Of a stretch of DNA of 15,062 nucleotides, positions 6,622-14,612 are shown in pieces. A program made the position numbers and the translations under genes. Under the pieces are notes generated by a model. The model saw nothing but the letters and a program-made list of their open reading frames with translations. It ran no database searches and was not told the origin of the DNA. Every line of letters begins with the position of its first letter. Positions within the stretch are counted from its first letter, which is position 1. The DNA is from Chloroflexota bacterium (GTDB lineage: Bacteria; Chloroflexota; Dehalococcoidia; Bin125), in contig JAPUIR010000451.1 of assembly GCA_027296805.1 (NCBI GenBank), positions 1-15,062 on the forward strand, given 5' to 3'.

Positions 6622-7491
6622 TTACGGCTCGATGATTCGGGCCGCCCGACCGAGCCCCAGGCCGATTTCGACCGCGGGCCGTGTGCCGAAGCGCAGGTCG
6701 GCCACGAGCAGCGGCTCGCCCCGGCGTTGCGCCTCGAACTCCAACTCTTCCCAAACGCTGTATTTGAACTCGAACCCGTCCGCGCCGCCGAACGTGATCC
6801 GTCCGTGCTGTGTGATCACCGTGAGCCCCGAGCGCAACGCCCATTCGAAGCCCAAGATCCGAGGGCCGTTCGCCGGTCCGTCCGTAGCCTCCAGCTGCCG
6901 GATCAGCTCCGTGGCTTCCAAGTCCACGCGCTTCCCTGCCCGCAGCGCAGGCAAGGAGGAGACCTGCTTCACGATCACGCTGCCGGGCGGGGGCGCGAAC
7001 CCCTCCAGCACGACGCCCTCCGCGTCGATCGCCCAGACCCTGCCATCGGCTTCCCAGCCTGCCCAGGGGGTGCGTTCTTCGACGCTGATGCGCACACCGT
7101 TCGGCCACACCCGCTCGATCGTGACGTCCTTGATTAGGGGCTGGGTCAAGATCCGTTCGCGGGCCGCCGAAAGGTCCGAGAGCAAGAGGTGCTGCCCCCG
7201 CAGCCCCGACAGTTGCGCCACCGACTCCGCCGAGACGTTCTGCGTGCCGCGCACTGAGACAGACCGGATTTCGAGCAGCGGGGAGTTCAAAACGACCAGC
7301 GCCCCGGCGATCAGGGTGACCACCCCCAGGACCAGCGCGACGTTGCGCCAGCGCACTCGTGGCAGGCGGCGTCGCAGGCGCTCGCCAGCGACCGGCGCGT
7401 TGACGTAGTCGGCGCTACCGCGCACGCGTCGCACCGGTGCGTTGGCGGCTGCCCCGGTGCCCCTCGGCTTGGATCGGTCCCTACGCCACAC
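6622..7491 (-). CDS. ftsQ: Cell division protein FtsQ / DivIB (POTRA domain)
   Basis: FtsQ is a single-pass membrane protein that, with FtsB/FtsL-type partners, links the cytoplasmic ring to the septal synthases. I start it at GTG 7491, which has GAGGAG 7 nt upstream; an in-frame TTG at 7515 lacks this. The product is 289 residues. Residues 1-49 are cytoplasmic and strongly basic. Residues 51-69 (VALVLGVVTLIAGALVVLN) form the membrane helix. A POTRA domain spans about 72-140 (IRSVSVRGTQNVS to VRISVEERTPWAGW), followed by the FtsQ/DivIB beta domain (GRVWAIDAEGVVLEG onward). The sequence is divergent, as usual for FtsQ, but topology, POTRA pattern and position between ddl and ftsA make the call secure. 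Its start overlaps the end of ddl by 11 nt, which suggests translational coupling. Confidence 0.93.
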   Translation of the reverse strand: MWRRDRSKPRGTGAAANAPVRRVRGSADYVNAPVAGERLRRRLPRVRWRNVALVLGVVTLIAGALVVLNSPLLEIRSVSVRGTQNVSAESVAQLSGLRGQHLLLSDLSAARERILTQPLIKDVTIERVWPNGVRISVEERTPWAGWEADGRVWAIDAEGVVLEGFAPPPGSVIVKQVSSLPALRAGKRVDLEATELIRQLEATDGPANGPRILGFEWALRSGLTVITQHGRITFGGADGFEFKYSVWEELEFEAQRRGEPLLVADLRFGTRPAVEIGLGLGRAARIIEP

Positions 7492-8554
7492 GGCTGCGCT
7501 CCTCGTGTCGATCAAAGGCCAGCGTCACCAAGCGCTGGATCAGCGCCGGGAAGGGCACCCCCGCCTCCTCCCAGAGGCGCGGGAACATGCTTACGTCGGT
7601 GAAGCCCGGGATGGTGTTGATCTCGTTGAGCCAGATCGCTCCATTCGCCTCGACGAAGAAATCGACGCGGGCCATGCCCGCGCAATCGATCGCCTGGAAC
7701 GCGGCGCGCGCCATCGCGCGAATCTCGTCGCTCACCTTGTCCGGCAGATCGGCGGGAGCGACCAGCTCCACGTCGGGGTCCTCATACTTCGCGGCGTAGT
7801 TGTAGAACTCGCCGTGGTATCGAATCTCGCCAAGCGGCGAGGCTTCAGGGCGCGCGTTGCCGAGGACCGCGCATTCGATCTCTCTTCCCTCGATCCCGTG
7901 CTCCACGAGCACCTTGCGGTCGTAGCGCAAGGCCTCCTCGATGCCCTCGGCGAGCTGCTCTCGCGAGTGGACCTTGACGATGCCGACGCTGCTGCCGCCG
8001 TTGGCGGGTTTCGCGAACACGGGGTACTCGAGCTCCGCGATCGCGCGCGTCAAACCGGCCGGATCTTCTTGCCAGGCGTCGTGGGTCACGAGCCGGTACG
8101 GCACCGTGGCGATGCCGGTGCGCGCCAGCAGCGTCTTGAGCAGGTCCTTATCCATCCCGATCGCGGAGGCCGCGACTCCGGCTCCGACGTAGGGCAAATC
8201 GGCGAGCTCCAGCAGTCCCTGTAGCGCGCCGTCCTCACCCCCACGCCCATGCACCAGCGGGAAGACAACGTCGACCTGCGTCAGCGCCTCGAGCGCTTGC
8301 GGGCGCGCGAGCACGCCGTGTCCTTCCGCGCCCACCACCTCCGCGGGGGCACCACCCTCGATTGCCAGTAGCAGCGCCTCCGTCTCCGTCGGACGCATCC
8401 AGACCCCGTCGCGCGTCACGCCGATCGGGACGACCTCGTAGGCGTCAGACTCCGCGGCGTGGATGACCGCGCGGGCCGAGCGCACGGAGACTGCGTGTTC
8501 GACGGACGCTCCGCCGAAGATCACGGCCAGCCGTGTGCGCTGCGAGGCGCTCAT
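7481..8554 (-). CDS. ddl: D-alanine--D-alanine ligase
   Basis: Ddl is an ATP-grasp ligase that joins two D-alanines for the MurF step of peptidoglycan precursor synthesis in the cytoplasm. The start at ATG 8554 overlaps the murB stop in an ATGA; the open frame upstream is only the shadow of murB. The product is 357 residues. Visible are the N-terminal substrate Glu19 in FGGASVEH, HGRGGEDGALQG at 102-113, the ATP-grasp loop AKPANGGSSVGIVKV at 181-195, and the metal-binding end ARVDFFVEANG with LNEINTIPGFT (Asp298, Glu311, Asn313). The omega-loop FYNYAAKY (250-257) keeps the tyrosine expected of D-Ala-D-Ala enzymes, rather than the changes found in VanA-type D-Ala-D-Lac ligases. Nothing suggests glycopeptide resistance. 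Its 3' end overlaps ftsQ. Confidence 0.97.
   Translation of the reverse strand: MSASQRTRLAVIFGGASVEHAVSVRSARAVIHAAESDAYEVVPIGVTRDGVWMRPTETEALLLAIEGGAPAEVVGAEGHGVLARPQALEALTQVDVVFPLVHGRGGEDGALQGLLELADLPYVGAGVAASAIGMDKDLLKTLLARTGIATVPYRLVTHDAWQEDPAGLTRAIAELEYPVFAKPANGGSSVGIVKVHSREQLAEGIEEALRYDRKVLVEHGIEGREIECAVLGNARPEASPLGEIRYHGEFYNYAAKYEDPDVELVAPADLPDKVSDEIRAMARAAFQAIDCAGMARVDFFVEANGAIWLNEINTIPGFTDVSMFPRLWEEAGVPFPALIQRLVTLAFDRHEERSRVA
7499..7504 (-). promoter_or_regulatory. Ribosome binding site that decides the ftsQ start
   Basis: GAGGAG on the minus strand lies inside the last codons of ddl, 7 nt before GTG 7491. This placement favours the GTG over the in-frame TTG at 7515 and means ftsQ is read by ribosomes finishing ddl or reloading there. 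Confidence 0.7.
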
Positions 8555-9468
8555 GCGAACCCCTCTCCCACGAACGCGACCTCGGCCTCGAGTTCGATTC
8601 CGAACTGCTCGCGCACGCGCCGTTGCGCTAGCGCGATCAGCTCCGCGACCTCTGTAGCGCGCGCCTCCCCCACGTTGAGGAAGTAGTTCGTGTGTTTCTC
8701 GCTGACCATCGCGTCGCCGACGCGGTGGCCGCGCAGACCGACTTGATCGATCAGCCACCAAACGGGGTGGTCCTCCGGGTTCTTAAAGGTGGAGCCTGCG
8801 TTGCGGCCACGGGGGGCGGACGCCTTGCGTTTGGTTTCGAGTTCGTCGATGCGCGCCAGTGCAAGATCCGCGTCGCCGGCCGTGAGCGCGAAGGTCAGAT
8901 CTAGGACCACTCGGTCGCTCAGCAGGCCGCGCGTGAATTCGCTGGAGCGATAGCCCAGGCCAAGGTCAGCGGCGGTCACCACCTCCTCCCCACCGTCGGG
9001 ATGGAGCAGCGTGACGGAGTGCAGCGCGTCGGCCAGGCAGCCGCCGTAGGCTCCCGCGTTGTACACCGCGGCCCCACCGAGCGTGCCTGGGATCCCGGCC
9101 GCCCATTCGAGCCCGTGCAGGCCCCGGCGTGCGACGTTTCTCGTGAACGATGCGAAGGGGACCCCGCTATCGACGGTGATCGTCGTGCTGCCCGCGCCAA
9201 CCTGCGGATCGCCGATCGCGCTGGCGCCATTCTCCAGAACGAGGCCGCGGATCCCTCCGTCTCCAACCAGGATGTTTGAGCCCGACCCCAGGATGAACAC
9301 CGGGGTGTCGGCCTGGCGGGCAGCGAGCGACGCGCGGCGTAACTCTTCCTGAGAGGCGGCGACGACAAAGAAGTCGGCCGGTCCGCCCACGCCGAACGTC
9401 GTGTGACGAGCCATGGGCTCGTCCTCGCGGACGTCCGCGATCGCTTGGAGGTCGGCGCGCAAGGTCAT
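8551..9468 (-). CDS. murB: UDP-N-acetylmuramate dehydrogenase (UDP-N-acetylenolpyruvoylglucosamine reductase) MurB
   Basis: MurB is the FAD-dependent, NADPH-using enzyme that reduces UDP-GlcNAc-enolpyruvate to UDP-MurNAc. The start at ATG 9468 overlaps the murC stop (ATGA), and the 305-residue product opens with the canonical NTTFGVGGPADF-like segment (HTTFGVGGPADF, 22-33). FAD-binding motifs are LGSGSNILVGDGGIRG (60-75) and GIPGTLGGAAVYNAGAYGG (125-143). Catalytic candidates are Arg174 in YRSSEF, Ser226 in GSTFKNP and Glu296 in LEAEV. The pattern GSTFKNP with MVSEKHTNYFLNVGEA and no long tyrosine loop places it in the shorter (type II, Gram-positive-like) MurB class. It sits between murC and ddl with 4-nt overlaps at both ends, so its expression is tightly coupled to theirs. 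Confidence 0.97.
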   Translation of the reverse strand: MTLRADLQAIADVREDEPMARHTTFGVGGPADFFVVAASQEELRRASLAARQADTPVFILGSGSNILVGDGGIRGLVLENGASAIGDPQVGAGSTTITVDSGVPFASFTRNVARRGLHGLEWAAGIPGTLGGAAVYNAGAYGGCLADALHSVTLLHPDGGEEVVTAADLGLGYRSSEFTRGLLSDRVVLDLTFALTAGDADLALARIDELETKRKASAPRGRNAGSTFKNPEDHPVWWLIDQVGLRGHRVGDAMVSEKHTNYFLNVGEARATEVAELIALAQRRVREQFGIELEAEVAFVGEGFA

Positions 9469-10850
9469 GCCGTCTCCAATCCGTCGAGGATGAGCCGGCC
9501 TGCAGCGTCCACGTCGCCCGCGCCCATCGTGAAGATCACGTCTCCCGCTCGTGCTGCCTGAGCCACCGCGTGAGCGGCCGCCGGCAGCTCTCCCAGGTAA
9601 CGGGCTTTGGGCGTCTCGATGCGGTCCGCGAGATCGATCGCGGGAAGCCCTTGCTCGGGTCGCTCCCGCGCCGCGTAGGTAGCCGTCAGATTCAGTCGAT
9701 CGACACCCTCGAAGCACCGCTGGAACCCTTCCAGGAGGTACTGCGAGCGGCTGTAGGTATGCGGCTGGAACAGGACGACCAGGCGTCGTCCGGGGTAGCG
9801 CTCATGCGCGGCCTGGATCGTGGCGGCAATCTCCGTGGGGTGATGCGCATAGTCGTCGATCACGGTCACGCCGGCCTTCTCGCCCTGGAGTTGGAAGCGG
9901 CGCGAGACGCCCCGGAACCCGCCGAGGGCGGTCGCGATCCCATCGAAGGGTGTGCCCAGACTCAGCGCTACTGCGGCGGCGGCGAGAGCGTTGCGGACGT
10001 TGTAGTCGCCGGGCACGCCCAGAGTGACGGTCCCCGCCACTGCGTCGTCGTGCAGAACGCGGAACTCGAGGCTGTCTGGCGAACGTTGGATGTCAGCCGC
10101 GCTCCAGGTCCACGATCCCGCCGTCGCCAGGCCGAACGTCTCGATGGCGATATCGTCTCGATCGCGGGCCAGGCGCTCGGCGACCCGCGCGGCGCAGGGC
10201 GATTCCCCTCCCACGAGAAGGGTCCCGTTGGCGACCAGCGTCGCGGCGTACAGAACGAAGGCCTCCTGGAGCGCCTCGTCGCTGCCGTAGAAGTCGAGAT
10301 GGTCGCGTTCGAGGTTTGTGATCACCGCGACCGATGGCTCGTACTCATGGAAGGCGCGGCCGTATTCGTCGGCCTCTAGCACAATCAAGTCGCCGCGGCC
10401 GCGCGTCGCGTGCGTACCCAGGTCGGGGCTCTCGCCGCCCAGAATGAACGACGGTTCCTGGCCCGCCTCCCGCAAAATAAAGGCGAGCATGGTGGACGTG
10501 GTGGTCTTGCCGTGGCTGCCGGCCACCGTGAGGGCGCGATGGCCTTGCGCGATGCGCGCGACCATCTCCGCACGCGAGATCAGCTCGATCCCGCCGCTCC
10601 GCGCCGCCACGATCTCGGGGTTGTCGTCGCCCACCGCGACCGTGCGAACTACGAGCTCGGCTCCCGTCACGTGAGACGCGTCATGCCCGACGTCTATCTC
10701 CGCCCCCAGCGCCATTAGCCCCTCGGTCATCGCCGACGCGACGAGGTCGGAGCCGGTGACCCGGACTCCGTCTTCGAGCAGGATGCGGGCCAGCCCGCTC
10801 ATGTGGATGCCGCCAATGCCGACGAAATGGACCTGACGCGGATTAGCCAT
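9465..10850 (-). CDS. murC: UDP-N-acetylmuramate--L-alanine ligase MurC
   Basis: MurC adds L-alanine to UDP-MurNAc with ATP, the first cytoplasmic step of the stem peptide. The product is 461 residues from ATG 10850, preceded by GGGAGGTGA inside the end of murG. The UDP-binding N-terminal motif is GIGGIHMSGLA (11-21). The ATP P-loop is GSHGKTTTS (111-119). The central domain has LEADEYGRAF (158-167) and TNLERDHLDFYG (178-189). The C-terminal ligase domain carries DDYAHHPTEI and FQPHTYSRS, diagnostic of MurC rather than MurD, MurE or MurF. Length is normal for the family. It overlaps murG by 8 nt and murB by 4 nt. Confidence 0.98.
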   Translation of the reverse strand: MANPRQVHFVGIGGIHMSGLARILLEDGVRVTGSDLVASAMTEGLMALGAEIDVGHDASHVTGAELVVRTVAVGDDNPEIVAARSGGIELISRAEMVARIAQGHRALTVAGSHGKTTTSTMLAFILREAGQEPSFILGGESPDLGTHATRGRGDLIVLEADEYGRAFHEYEPSVAVITNLERDHLDFYGSDEALQEAFVLYAATLVANGTLLVGGESPCAARVAERLARDRDDIAIETFGLATAGSWTWSAADIQRSPDSLEFRVLHDDAVAGTVTLGVPGDYNVRNALAAAAVALSLGTPFDGIATALGGFRGVSRRFQLQGEKAGVTVIDDYAHHPTEIAATIQAAHERYPGRRLVVLFQPHTYSRSQYLLEGFQRCFEGVDRLNLTATYAARERPEQGLPAIDLADRIETPKARYLGELPAAAHAVAQAARAGDVIFTMGAGDVDAAGRLILDGLETA

Positions 10851-11937
10851 CGCTCACCTCCCGCACGACATCGGCGATGCGGTCAGCGGCGTCGCTCTGC
10901 GCGCTGGCCGCCGCACTGCGGCGCATCGCGGCCAGGCGCGCGCTGTCTTCAAGAATGGAGCGCGCGGTCTCGAACAGATCCGTGTTGACGTCGTCGTCAC
11001 GCAGAATCACCGCGGCGCCTGCGTCGACGAGAATTTGGGCGTTGTGCCGCTGATGCCCTCCGGCCCCCGAGATCGGGACGAGCAGGGCCGCGAGGCCGGC
11101 GGCCGGGTATTCCGCTAGGACGGAAGCGCCCGCCCGCGAGATGGCGAGGTCACAGGCCGCCATCGCTGTCGGGAGTTCGTCGCCCAGATAGTCGAACGGC
11201 TGGTAGCGGTGCTGGAGCGACGGCGGGAGCTCCTCCCGGCGACGCTGCATGCGGACGGCGTCCTGCTCTCCGGTGACGTGAATGATCTGCGCGAACTGCA
11301 CCCATTCCTCGAGGCGCGCCTCGATGGCACGGTTGATGCGGCGGGCGCCGCTCACCGCGCCCGTCACCAACAGCGCCGGCGATCCGTTGAGCCCGAAGCG
11401 GGCGCGAGCCATGGGCCGGTCGATCTCGTAGAAGACCGGGCGAAGTGGGTAGCCGGTCGCAACGCCTTTCCCACCTGGCACGCCCCCCAGCGACTTCGCA
11501 TCCGTCACACAGACGCGCCTCGCGAGATGTACCAGTAAACGCACGGCCCAACCCGGCTCGATGTCGGGCTGGAAGACGACGAGCGGGTGGTGGGTCAGCC
11601 AGGCCGCAATCCCCACGGGGACGCTGGCGTAGCCGCCTGTCACCAGCACCGCATCTGGGCGGAACCGTCGCATCACGCCGATGGCGTCCCAGATCCCGCC
11701 CGCCATCAGAGCGAACGACCAGATCATGCTCAGCGCGTTGCGACCGCGCACGGCCCGAGACGAGACCGCCTCGAAAGCGATCCCCTCGTCGCGCACCAGG
11801 GTTGATTCCACGCCCGCCTCTGTCCCGACATAGAGCAGTTCGAGGTCGCCATGGAGTTGTTCCCGCAGCGCGGCGGCCACCGCGAGACCGGGGAAGACGT
11901 GACCGCCAGATCCGCCGCCACCGAGGATCAGCTTCAT
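10843..11937 (-). CDS. murG: UDP-GlcNAc--MurNAc-pentapeptide-undecaprenol GlcNAc transferase MurG
   Basis: MurG is a peripheral membrane GT-B glycosyltransferase that converts lipid I to lipid II on the cytoplasmic face. The 364-residue product starts at ATG 11937 within an ATGA overlap with ftsW, with AGGAGG upstream. The N-terminal glycine loop GGGGSGGHVFPGLAV lies at 6-20 and the second motif VTGGYASVPVGI at 99-110. The donor-site residues are in SRAGASVLAE (267-276) and GGHQRHNAQ (293-301). Two segments differ from the textbook enzyme: FQPDIEPGW (122-130) stands where E. coli has an EQN motif, and TGAVSGARRIN (192-202) stands where GGSQGA is usual. The first I recall from Chloroflexota relatives; the second may be lineage-specific. 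The key glutamate, the HQ and the Asn are kept, so it should be active. Confidence 0.96.
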   Translation of the reverse strand: MKLILGGGGSGGHVFPGLAVAAALREQLHGDLELLYVGTEAGVESTLVRDEGIAFEAVSSRAVRGRNALSMIWSFALMAGGIWDAIGVMRRFRPDAVLVTGGYASVPVGIAAWLTHHPLVVFQPDIEPGWAVRLLVHLARRVCVTDAKSLGGVPGGKGVATGYPLRPVFYEIDRPMARARFGLNGSPALLVTGAVSGARRINRAIEARLEEWVQFAQIIHVTGEQDAVRMQRRREELPPSLQHRYQPFDYLGDELPTAMAACDLAISRAGASVLAEYPAAGLAALLVPISGAGGHQRHNAQILVDAGAAVILRDDDVNTDLFETARSILEDSARLAAMRRSAAASAQSDAADRIADVVREVSDG

Positions 11938-13205
11938 GCCGGTTCCTCCTCGGCTCGGGGTGTTTCGGCTGGATTAGGACGTTCTGGGCGGCGCACGTAG
12001 TCGCGCAGCCGTTTCGCTGGCCCCCCGTCGTGCTTGGGCTCGTTCCGCTCGATCGAATAGCGCGACACGCTGACTAAGATGCCCGCCCCCGCGAGCGTCG
12101 AGATGAGGGCGGAGCTGCCGAACGAGATGAAAGGCAGCGGGATTCCCGTGAGGGGAATGCTGCGCGTGACCCCGCCGATGTTGAAGAAGGCTTGCGTGGC
12201 TATCCAGATCACGATTCCGACCGCGAGCAGCGTGCCGAATTGGTCCGGCGCCTTCTGCGCGATGCGCAGTCCCCGGTAGATCAGGAACACAAAGAGGAGC
12301 AGGATCAGGCCCGCGCCCAGGAAGCCGACCTCTTCACCGATGATCGCGAAGACACCGTCGGTGTGGGCTGACGGGACGTAGAAGAACTTCTGGCGACTCT
12401 CACCCAAGCCCACGCCCGTTAGCCCTCCGCTCCCCAGCGCGATGAGCAATTGCAAGACCTGGAAGCCGCCCCCCTCCGGGTTGGACTCCGCGGAGACGAA
12501 CTGCGTGAAGCGGTCGAGGCCGTAGCCGAAGATCCCGATGATGGCGAACAGCACGCCGGCGCCGGAGAGGGTCATGACCAGGATGTGTTTCAACGCCGCC
12601 CCCGCGACGAAGAACATGCCGCCGCCGATCACGGTGATCGTGACCGCGGTGCCCAGGTCGGGCTCGGCCATGATCAAGAAGCCCACGAAGCCAATGATCG
12701 CCGCGAAGGGGATCACGCCAAGCGTGACGTGACGGATCGCGTCGCCGCGACTGGTGAGCCAGGCCGCGACGTAGATCACGATGGCGAGCTTCGCCACCTC
12801 CGAGGGCTGCACCGGCGGCGCGGAGCCGATCTGGATCCAGCGGCGCGCGCCGTTCTGCTCGAACCCCACGCCGGGCGTGATCACCGCCAGGAGCAGGAGC
12901 ACCGCCGCGGCCATGACGATCGGGCTCCAGAAGCGCAGGCGACGATAGTCGAAGTAGGCGAAAAAGAGGAACGCGATCGTTCCGATGCCTGCCCCCAGGA
13001 GCTGGCGTATCGCGAAGTGTTGCGGATCGCCGAAGAGCTGCTGCCCCACCGCGAACGAGGAGCTGAAGACAAAGATCAGCCCGATCAACGTCAGTGTCAG
13101 GATCGCGGCGATCAGCGGCCAATCTGGCGCGCCCCCGTGGCGCTCACCCGTCTGGAACGCAAGCCGGCCCACCGTGGGCGGATTGAGCACGTTAGCTCGG
13201 GCCAC
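11934..13205 (-). CDS. ftsW: Septal peptidoglycan glycosyltransferase FtsW (SEDS family)
   Basis: FtsW is the SEDS-family polymerase that joins lipid II into glycan strands at the septum with a class B PBP. The start is GTG 13205, which has AGGAG 7 nt upstream; the longer frame beyond it is only the shadow of murD. The product has 423 residues with about ten hydrophobic helices between 30 and 382 and a basic, Pro/Glu-rich cytoplasmic tail (384-423). Signature segments are RRWIQIGSAPPVQPSEVAKL (121-140), HTDGVFAIIGEEVGFLG (281-297) and LTGIPLPFISFGSSALIS (352-369). Asp283 in HTD matches the catalytically essential aspartate of SEDS polymerases. RodA is the alternative, but the position between murD and murG in the dcw cluster favours FtsW. 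It overlaps murD by 14 nt and murG by 4 nt. Confidence 0.95.
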   Translation of the reverse strand: MARANVLNPPTVGRLAFQTGERHGGAPDWPLIAAILTLTLIGLIFVFSSSFAVGQQLFGDPQHFAIRQLLGAGIGTIAFLFFAYFDYRRLRFWSPIVMAAAVLLLLAVITPGVGFEQNGARRWIQIGSAPPVQPSEVAKLAIVIYVAAWLTSRGDAIRHVTLGVIPFAAIIGFVGFLIMAEPDLGTAVTITVIGGGMFFVAGAALKHILVMTLSGAGVLFAIIGIFGYGLDRFTQFVSAESNPEGGGFQVLQLLIALGSGGLTGVGLGESRQKFFYVPSAHTDGVFAIIGEEVGFLGAGLILLLFVFLIYRGLRIAQKAPDQFGTLLAVGIVIWIATQAFFNIGGVTRSIPLTGIPLPFISFGSSALISTLAGAGILVSVSRYSIERNEPKHDGGPAKRLRDYVRRPERPNPAETPRAEEEPA

Positions 13206-14610
13206 GGGGGTGCTCCTGTTCGGTGGCGAGCGACGCGAAGTGATCGCCGCGGGCCGTGAAGTTCTCGTACGCGTCGAAGGAGGTGCCCGCCGGCGACAGC
13301 AGGACGACATCGCCCTCCACGGCGCCCGCGCGCGCGGCGGCGACCGCCGCCGCCAAGTCGTCCACGACTTCGACGCGCGGTGCCTCGGAGTCGCCTTGCC
13401 ACGCATCCTTGAGCTGGTGCGCGAAGACCGCAGCCGCCTCGCCGAAGCAGATCACCGCGCGTGCGCGCTGGCGGGCCTCGGCCGCGAGCGTCTCGAAGGG
13501 GAGTCGTTTCTCCCGCCCGCCCAGCAAGAGCACGACCGGCTCTTCCGTCGCGCGCAGCGCCGCGACCGTTCTCTCCGGCGCCGTCGCGATCGAGTCATCG
13601 ACGTAACGAACGCCGTCGACCTCCGCGACCGTTTGCAGGCGGTGTGCGACCCCCCGGAAGCTCGCGATCGCCTGCGCGATCGGCTCCGGTTCGACGCCCC
13701 TGGCCGAAGCGATCGCGACCGCGGCCAGCACGTTGTAGAGGTTGTGGCGTCCGGGGATCCTGACCGCACTGACGCCGCAGATGTCGATCGGTCCTGCGGG
13801 TCCATGCCAGCGGATGCGGTCGTTGTCGACCGTTGCGCCTTGGCCCCGAAACTCGTCGATCCCGAAACGGATCAGCGATGCCGGCGTGTCGGCGGCCAAC
13901 TTCGCCGCGACCTCGTCGTCGCTGGGCAGGACCACGACATCCTCACCGCGCTGGTGGCGCAGGAGATTCCGCTTCAGATCGACATACGCCTCCCAGGAGA
14001 ACTGGTCGAGGTGATTCGGCGTGACGTTGAGCAGCGCGGCGAGCTGAGGGCTGCGGTCGGTGCGGACCAGCTGCGTGTGGCTCAACTCCAGGACCACATC
14101 GGTCTCCGCGTCGATCTCGGAGAGCGCCGAGAGCAGCCCTTGCCCAATGTTGCCCCCGACAAAGGTCTTGCGGCCGGCGGCGCGCAGCATCTCTCCCACC
14201 AGGGTGGTCGTCGTGGTTTTGCCCGCGCTGCCGCTGATCCCGATCATGGGAGCGGAGCAGCGGTGCAGGAAGTGGCGCATCATCGCCGTGATGGGGAGCT
14301 CGCGGGCACGGGCCGCCTCGACCAGCGGCAGGTCGTCGGCCACCCCCTGGCTCACGAAGAGCGCATCGATCTCAGCGGCGAGGCGGGGATCGTTCGTCGT
14401 CAGGCGGTAGTCGATACCGGCCAGTTCGCGCGTGCTTGACGCCAGTTCGTCCAGCCTGCGTCGCTCCGAGACCACGATCTCCGCCGCTCCCTCAATCTGC
14501 AGGAACCGCACGATGTCGACGCCCTCCACGCCCAGGCCCACGACACCCACGCGCAAACCGCGGAAGCTCCGTGGCTCGTGCTGAGTTCTCGACGACGTCA
14601 TCGCGACCAT
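13192..14610 (-). CDS. murD: UDP-N-acetylmuramoylalanine--D-glutamate ligase MurD
   Basis: MurD adds D-glutamate to UDP-MurNAc-L-Ala. The start is ATG 14610, 2 nt after the mraY stop; a second ATG at 14601 is nearly as likely. The product is 472 residues. The N-terminal domain has a nucleotide-like glycine motif VGVVGLGVEGVDIVRFL (21-37). The ATP P-loop is SGSAGKTTTTT (126-136), followed by GGNIGQGLL (152-160) and NVTPNHLDQF (195-204). Lys213 in DLKRNLL fits the carbamylated lysine. The C-terminal domain has YVDDSIATAPERT, LLLGGREKRLPFE and LLSPAGTSFDAYENFTARG, the MurD pattern. The segment ELSHTQL (175-181) replaces the usual ELSSFQL. The end of the gene overlaps the ftsW start by 14 nt. Confidence 0.97.
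   Translation of the reverse strand: MVAMTSSRTQHEPRSFRGLRVGVVGLGVEGVDIVRFLQIEGAAEIVVSERRRLDELASSTRELAGIDYRLTTNDPRLAAEIDALFVSQGVADDLPLVEAARARELPITAMMRHFLHRCSAPMIGISGSAGKTTTTTLVGEMLRAAGRKTFVGGNIGQGLLSALSEIDAETDVVLELSHTQLVRTDRSPQLAALLNVTPNHLDQFSWEAYVDLKRNLLRHQRGEDVVVLPSDDEVAAKLAADTPASLIRFGIDEFRGQGATVDNDRIRWHGPAGPIDICGVSAVRIPGRHNLYNVLAAVAIASARGVEPEPIAQAIASFRGVAHRLQTVAEVDGVRYVDDSIATAPERTVAALRATEEPVVLLLGGREKRLPFETLAAEARQRARAVICFGEAAAVFAHQLKDAWQGDSEAPRVEVVDDLAAAVAAARAGAVEGDVVLLSPAGTSFDAYENFTARGDHFASLATEQEHPRGPS
13213..13217 (-). promoter_or_regulatory. Ribosome binding site that decides the ftsW start
   Basis: AGGAG on the minus strand within the last codons of murD lies 7 nt before GTG 13205. A second GTG 15 nt downstream (13190) is too far from it, so the first GTG is preferred. 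Confidence 0.65.
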
Positions 14611-14612
14611 CC

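Noticed and set aside
5287..7137. 616-codon plus-strand open frame opposite ftsA and ftsQ
   Set aside because: It spans two well-supported minus-strand genes and their gap, is Arg/His/Asp-rich as expected of an antisense frame, and shows no motif.
7481..8554. VanA/VanB-like D-Ala-D-Lac ligase
   Set aside because: The omega-loop keeps the KY pattern of D-Ala-D-Ala ligases, and the gene sits within the dcw cluster without vanH or vanX neighbours.
12985..14439. 484-codon plus-strand open frame opposite ftsW and murD
   Set aside because: Shadow of murD and the start of ftsW; composition matches an antisense frame.
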